Part shown: piece by piece, positions 6,515-8,893 of the stretch | Numbering within the stretch: position 1 is the stretch's first letter | How the letters are laid out: every line of letters begins with the position of its first letter | From: Bacteroidota bacterium | GTDB lineage: Bacteria; Bacteroidota; Rhodothermia; Balneolales; HLUCCA01 | Reading direction: 5' to 3' | Assembly: GCA_003448835.1 (NCBI GenBank) | Contig: DLXM01000251.1 | Location: forward strand, 1 to 8,893 | DNA: 8,893 nt | Made by a program: the position numbers and the translations under genes | The notes under the pieces: generated by a model | Told to the model about the DNA's origin: nothing | Databases searched by the model: none | What the model saw: the letters and a program-made list of their open reading frames with translations, nothing else

Positions 6515-7642
6515 ATGGCAGCATTACATACAGATTTACTGGCAATTCGCGAAAAATCCGGACTTTCGGTCTCCGATGTCAATAAAAAGACAAAGACGCC
6601 TGAAAGTGTGATCCTTGAAATCGAAAAGGGATCGATTTTTGATAAATCCGAAAAGCAAAAGACCTACATTCGTAGTTTCATCCGTACGTATGCTAAAGCG
6701 ATTGGCATCAAAGATGAAGACATGATTCGAGCATTGGATGCTCAGGAGTCAGGAAATTATGCCGGTGGACTTAGAAAAAAATATTTACCGGAGACTTTAG
6801 CTGTTAGCCCCGATTTAGAAGATCCCGATGAAGTAATTTCTCCAGGTAAAGATGTCGCAGAAGATGATGAAGACTTTGGTCTGGTAAAACCTGGTCCAAC
6901 TTCTACAATTGGTAGCGATGAATATTCGAGACCGGATCCTTCGAGACAGCACAATCGTGTAACCCCACCGCCTCCAAAGCTGGAAAGTGTTGATTGGGCA
7001 AGGTTTAGTGATAATTTTGTGTCACTCAACAATTCGGCTTTATTGTATGTTTTTATTGCCATTATCATTGTAATTCTGGGTGTAGGCGGATATTACGGGT
7101 ATGAATATTATGCTGAAAATGTGGCATCAAGTGGTGAATCAGGAACACCAATTACATCAAATCCGCAGAATGGTGATGATCTGGAAATCAGCAGTCCTGC
7201 TACATTTGGATCCGATGCAAGCGATTCACTAAATACGGATTCAATTCAGGTTTCATCCCCTGAAATCCCTGCTTCTGTTACAGCGGTTCAGTTACCTGAC
7301 ACAATTTTTGTGATTGTACATGCTGCAAATGACAAACTGGAGCCAATCCGAGTTACTTCTGATGTCAATAACAGCCGAAGTCCATATTGGATAGAGGTCA
7401 ATGAAGCGATGAGGTTCGATTTCTACAATCAGATTGCAATCGAAGGTCAACTCGATAGAATGGCTATTTTTGTTAACGGACATCTTATCTCCGAAATGGA
7501 TTCCATTCGAACAGCCGATCGAAATATTGTTATTACGCGTGACTTTCTGTCCCGAAGACCTTATATATTTTCTGAGGAACCACCAGATCTTCCCGAAGGT
7601 GTTATCCCCCCTACCGTAATTCGAGATCGTCCGTTTTTTTAA
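6515..7642 (+). CDS. RodZ-like protein: helix-turn-helix, single membrane helix, periplasmic domain
   Basis: Using the ATG at 6515 the protein has 375 residues; an in-frame GTG at 6494 would add seven (MTNQFFN). Neither start has a good ribosome-binding site. Residues about 4-75 form a HTH_25-type domain as in RodZ (LHTDLLAIREKSGLSVSDVN, then TPESVILEIEKG and TYIRSFIRTYAKAIGI). Residues about 80-165 are a linker that is acidic (DLEDPDEVI, DVAEDDEDF) and then proline-rich (VTPPPPK). One membrane helix lies at about 176-197 (ALLYVFIAIIIVILGVGGYY), followed by a Ser/Asp/Thr-rich spacer and a beta-rich periplasmic domain at about 262-350 (PYWIEVNEAMRFDFYNQIAI, AIFVNGHLI), comparable to DUF4115. 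RodZ binds MreB through its HTH and couples the cell-shape machinery to the membrane; DNA binding is usually secondary. mreB is not in the window. ligA follows after 9 bp in the same direction, so they are likely co-transcribed. Confidence 0.85.
   Translation: MAALHTDLLAIREKSGLSVSDVNKKTKTPESVILEIEKGSIFDKSEKQKTYIRSFIRTYAKAIGIKDEDMIRALDAQESGNYAGGLRKKYLPETLAVSPDLEDPDEVISPGKDVAEDDEDFGLVKPGPTSTIGSDEYSRPDPSRQHNRVTPPPPKLESVDWARFSDNFVSLNNSALLYVFIAIIIVILGVGGYYGYEYYAENVASSGESGTPITSNPQNGDDLEISSPATFGSDASDSLNTDSIQVSSPEIPASVTAVQLPDTIFVIVHAANDKLEPIRVTSDVNNSRSPYWIEVNEAMRFDFYNQIAIEGQLDRMAIFVNGHLISEMDSIRTADRNIVITRDFLSRRPYIFSEEPPDLPEGVIPPTVIRDRPFF

Positions 7643-8893
<1,251 letters not shown>

Noticed and set aside
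6757..7068. 103-codon minus-strand open frame
   Set aside because: It is a shadow of the RodZ-like linker; the Gly/Ser-rich product mirrors the proline-rich and acidic codons on the other strand.
7634..7642. Seven-T run near the end of the RodZ-like gene as a terminator
   Set aside because: There is no stem before it, and the run simply encodes Phe-Phe and the first base of the stop codon; ligA starts 9 bp later.

Overview
The window is ordinary chromosomal housekeeping DNA of a Gram-negative bacterium, most likely from the Bacteroidota/Balneolota/Rhodothermota (FCB) assemblage. This placement is inference, without database support. The reasons are: base composition looks near 40% GC; most starts lack a Shine-Dalgarno sequence; LigA carries the EFD and KFDG variants familiar from Bacteroidota-type ligases; and a lipoprotein and a secreted peptidoglycan amidase imply a periplasm. 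I see no mobile element, CRISPR array, tRNA or rRNA.

Left arm (1-2046). Two minus-strand genes, a putative lipoprotein followed by a secreted PGRP/Amidase_2-type N-acetylmuramoyl-L-alanine amidase that runs off the left edge, probably form one transcription unit. A 131-bp divergent intergenic region separates them from a plus-strand gene for a small membrane-anchored protein of unknown function. That gene converges on surE with two bases between stops, and a 27-bp inverted repeat covers both stop codons.

Centre (2049-6277). Six minus-strand genes are transcribed in the order comF, unknown 210-aa membrane protein, ubiE/menG, fabZ, panB, surE. From the membrane protein to surE spacing is tight (18 bp, 55 bp, a 4-base ATGA overlap, 10 bp), so these five look like one operon covering quinone methylation, fatty-acid elongation, pantothenate synthesis and nucleotide housekeeping. 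The 73-bp comF/membrane-protein junction holds a weak terminator-like hairpin and a perfect 17-bp palindrome, so the five-gene unit may have its own control point.

Right arm (6278-8893). A divergent intergenic region leads to a RodZ-like protein (cytoplasmic HTH, acidic/proline-rich linker, one membrane helix, periplasmic domain), followed after 9 bp by ligA, which is cut by the right edge. This LigA has a net insertion of about 38 residues, compared with E. coli LigA, between the NAD-binding Ia domain and the adenylation domain. The DNA encoding the insertion contains two strong dyads.

No clearly new multi-gene system is visible. The items most worth a second look are the ligA insertion, the hairpin shared by two convergent genes, the two dyads after comF, and the unknown membrane protein and lipoprotein.
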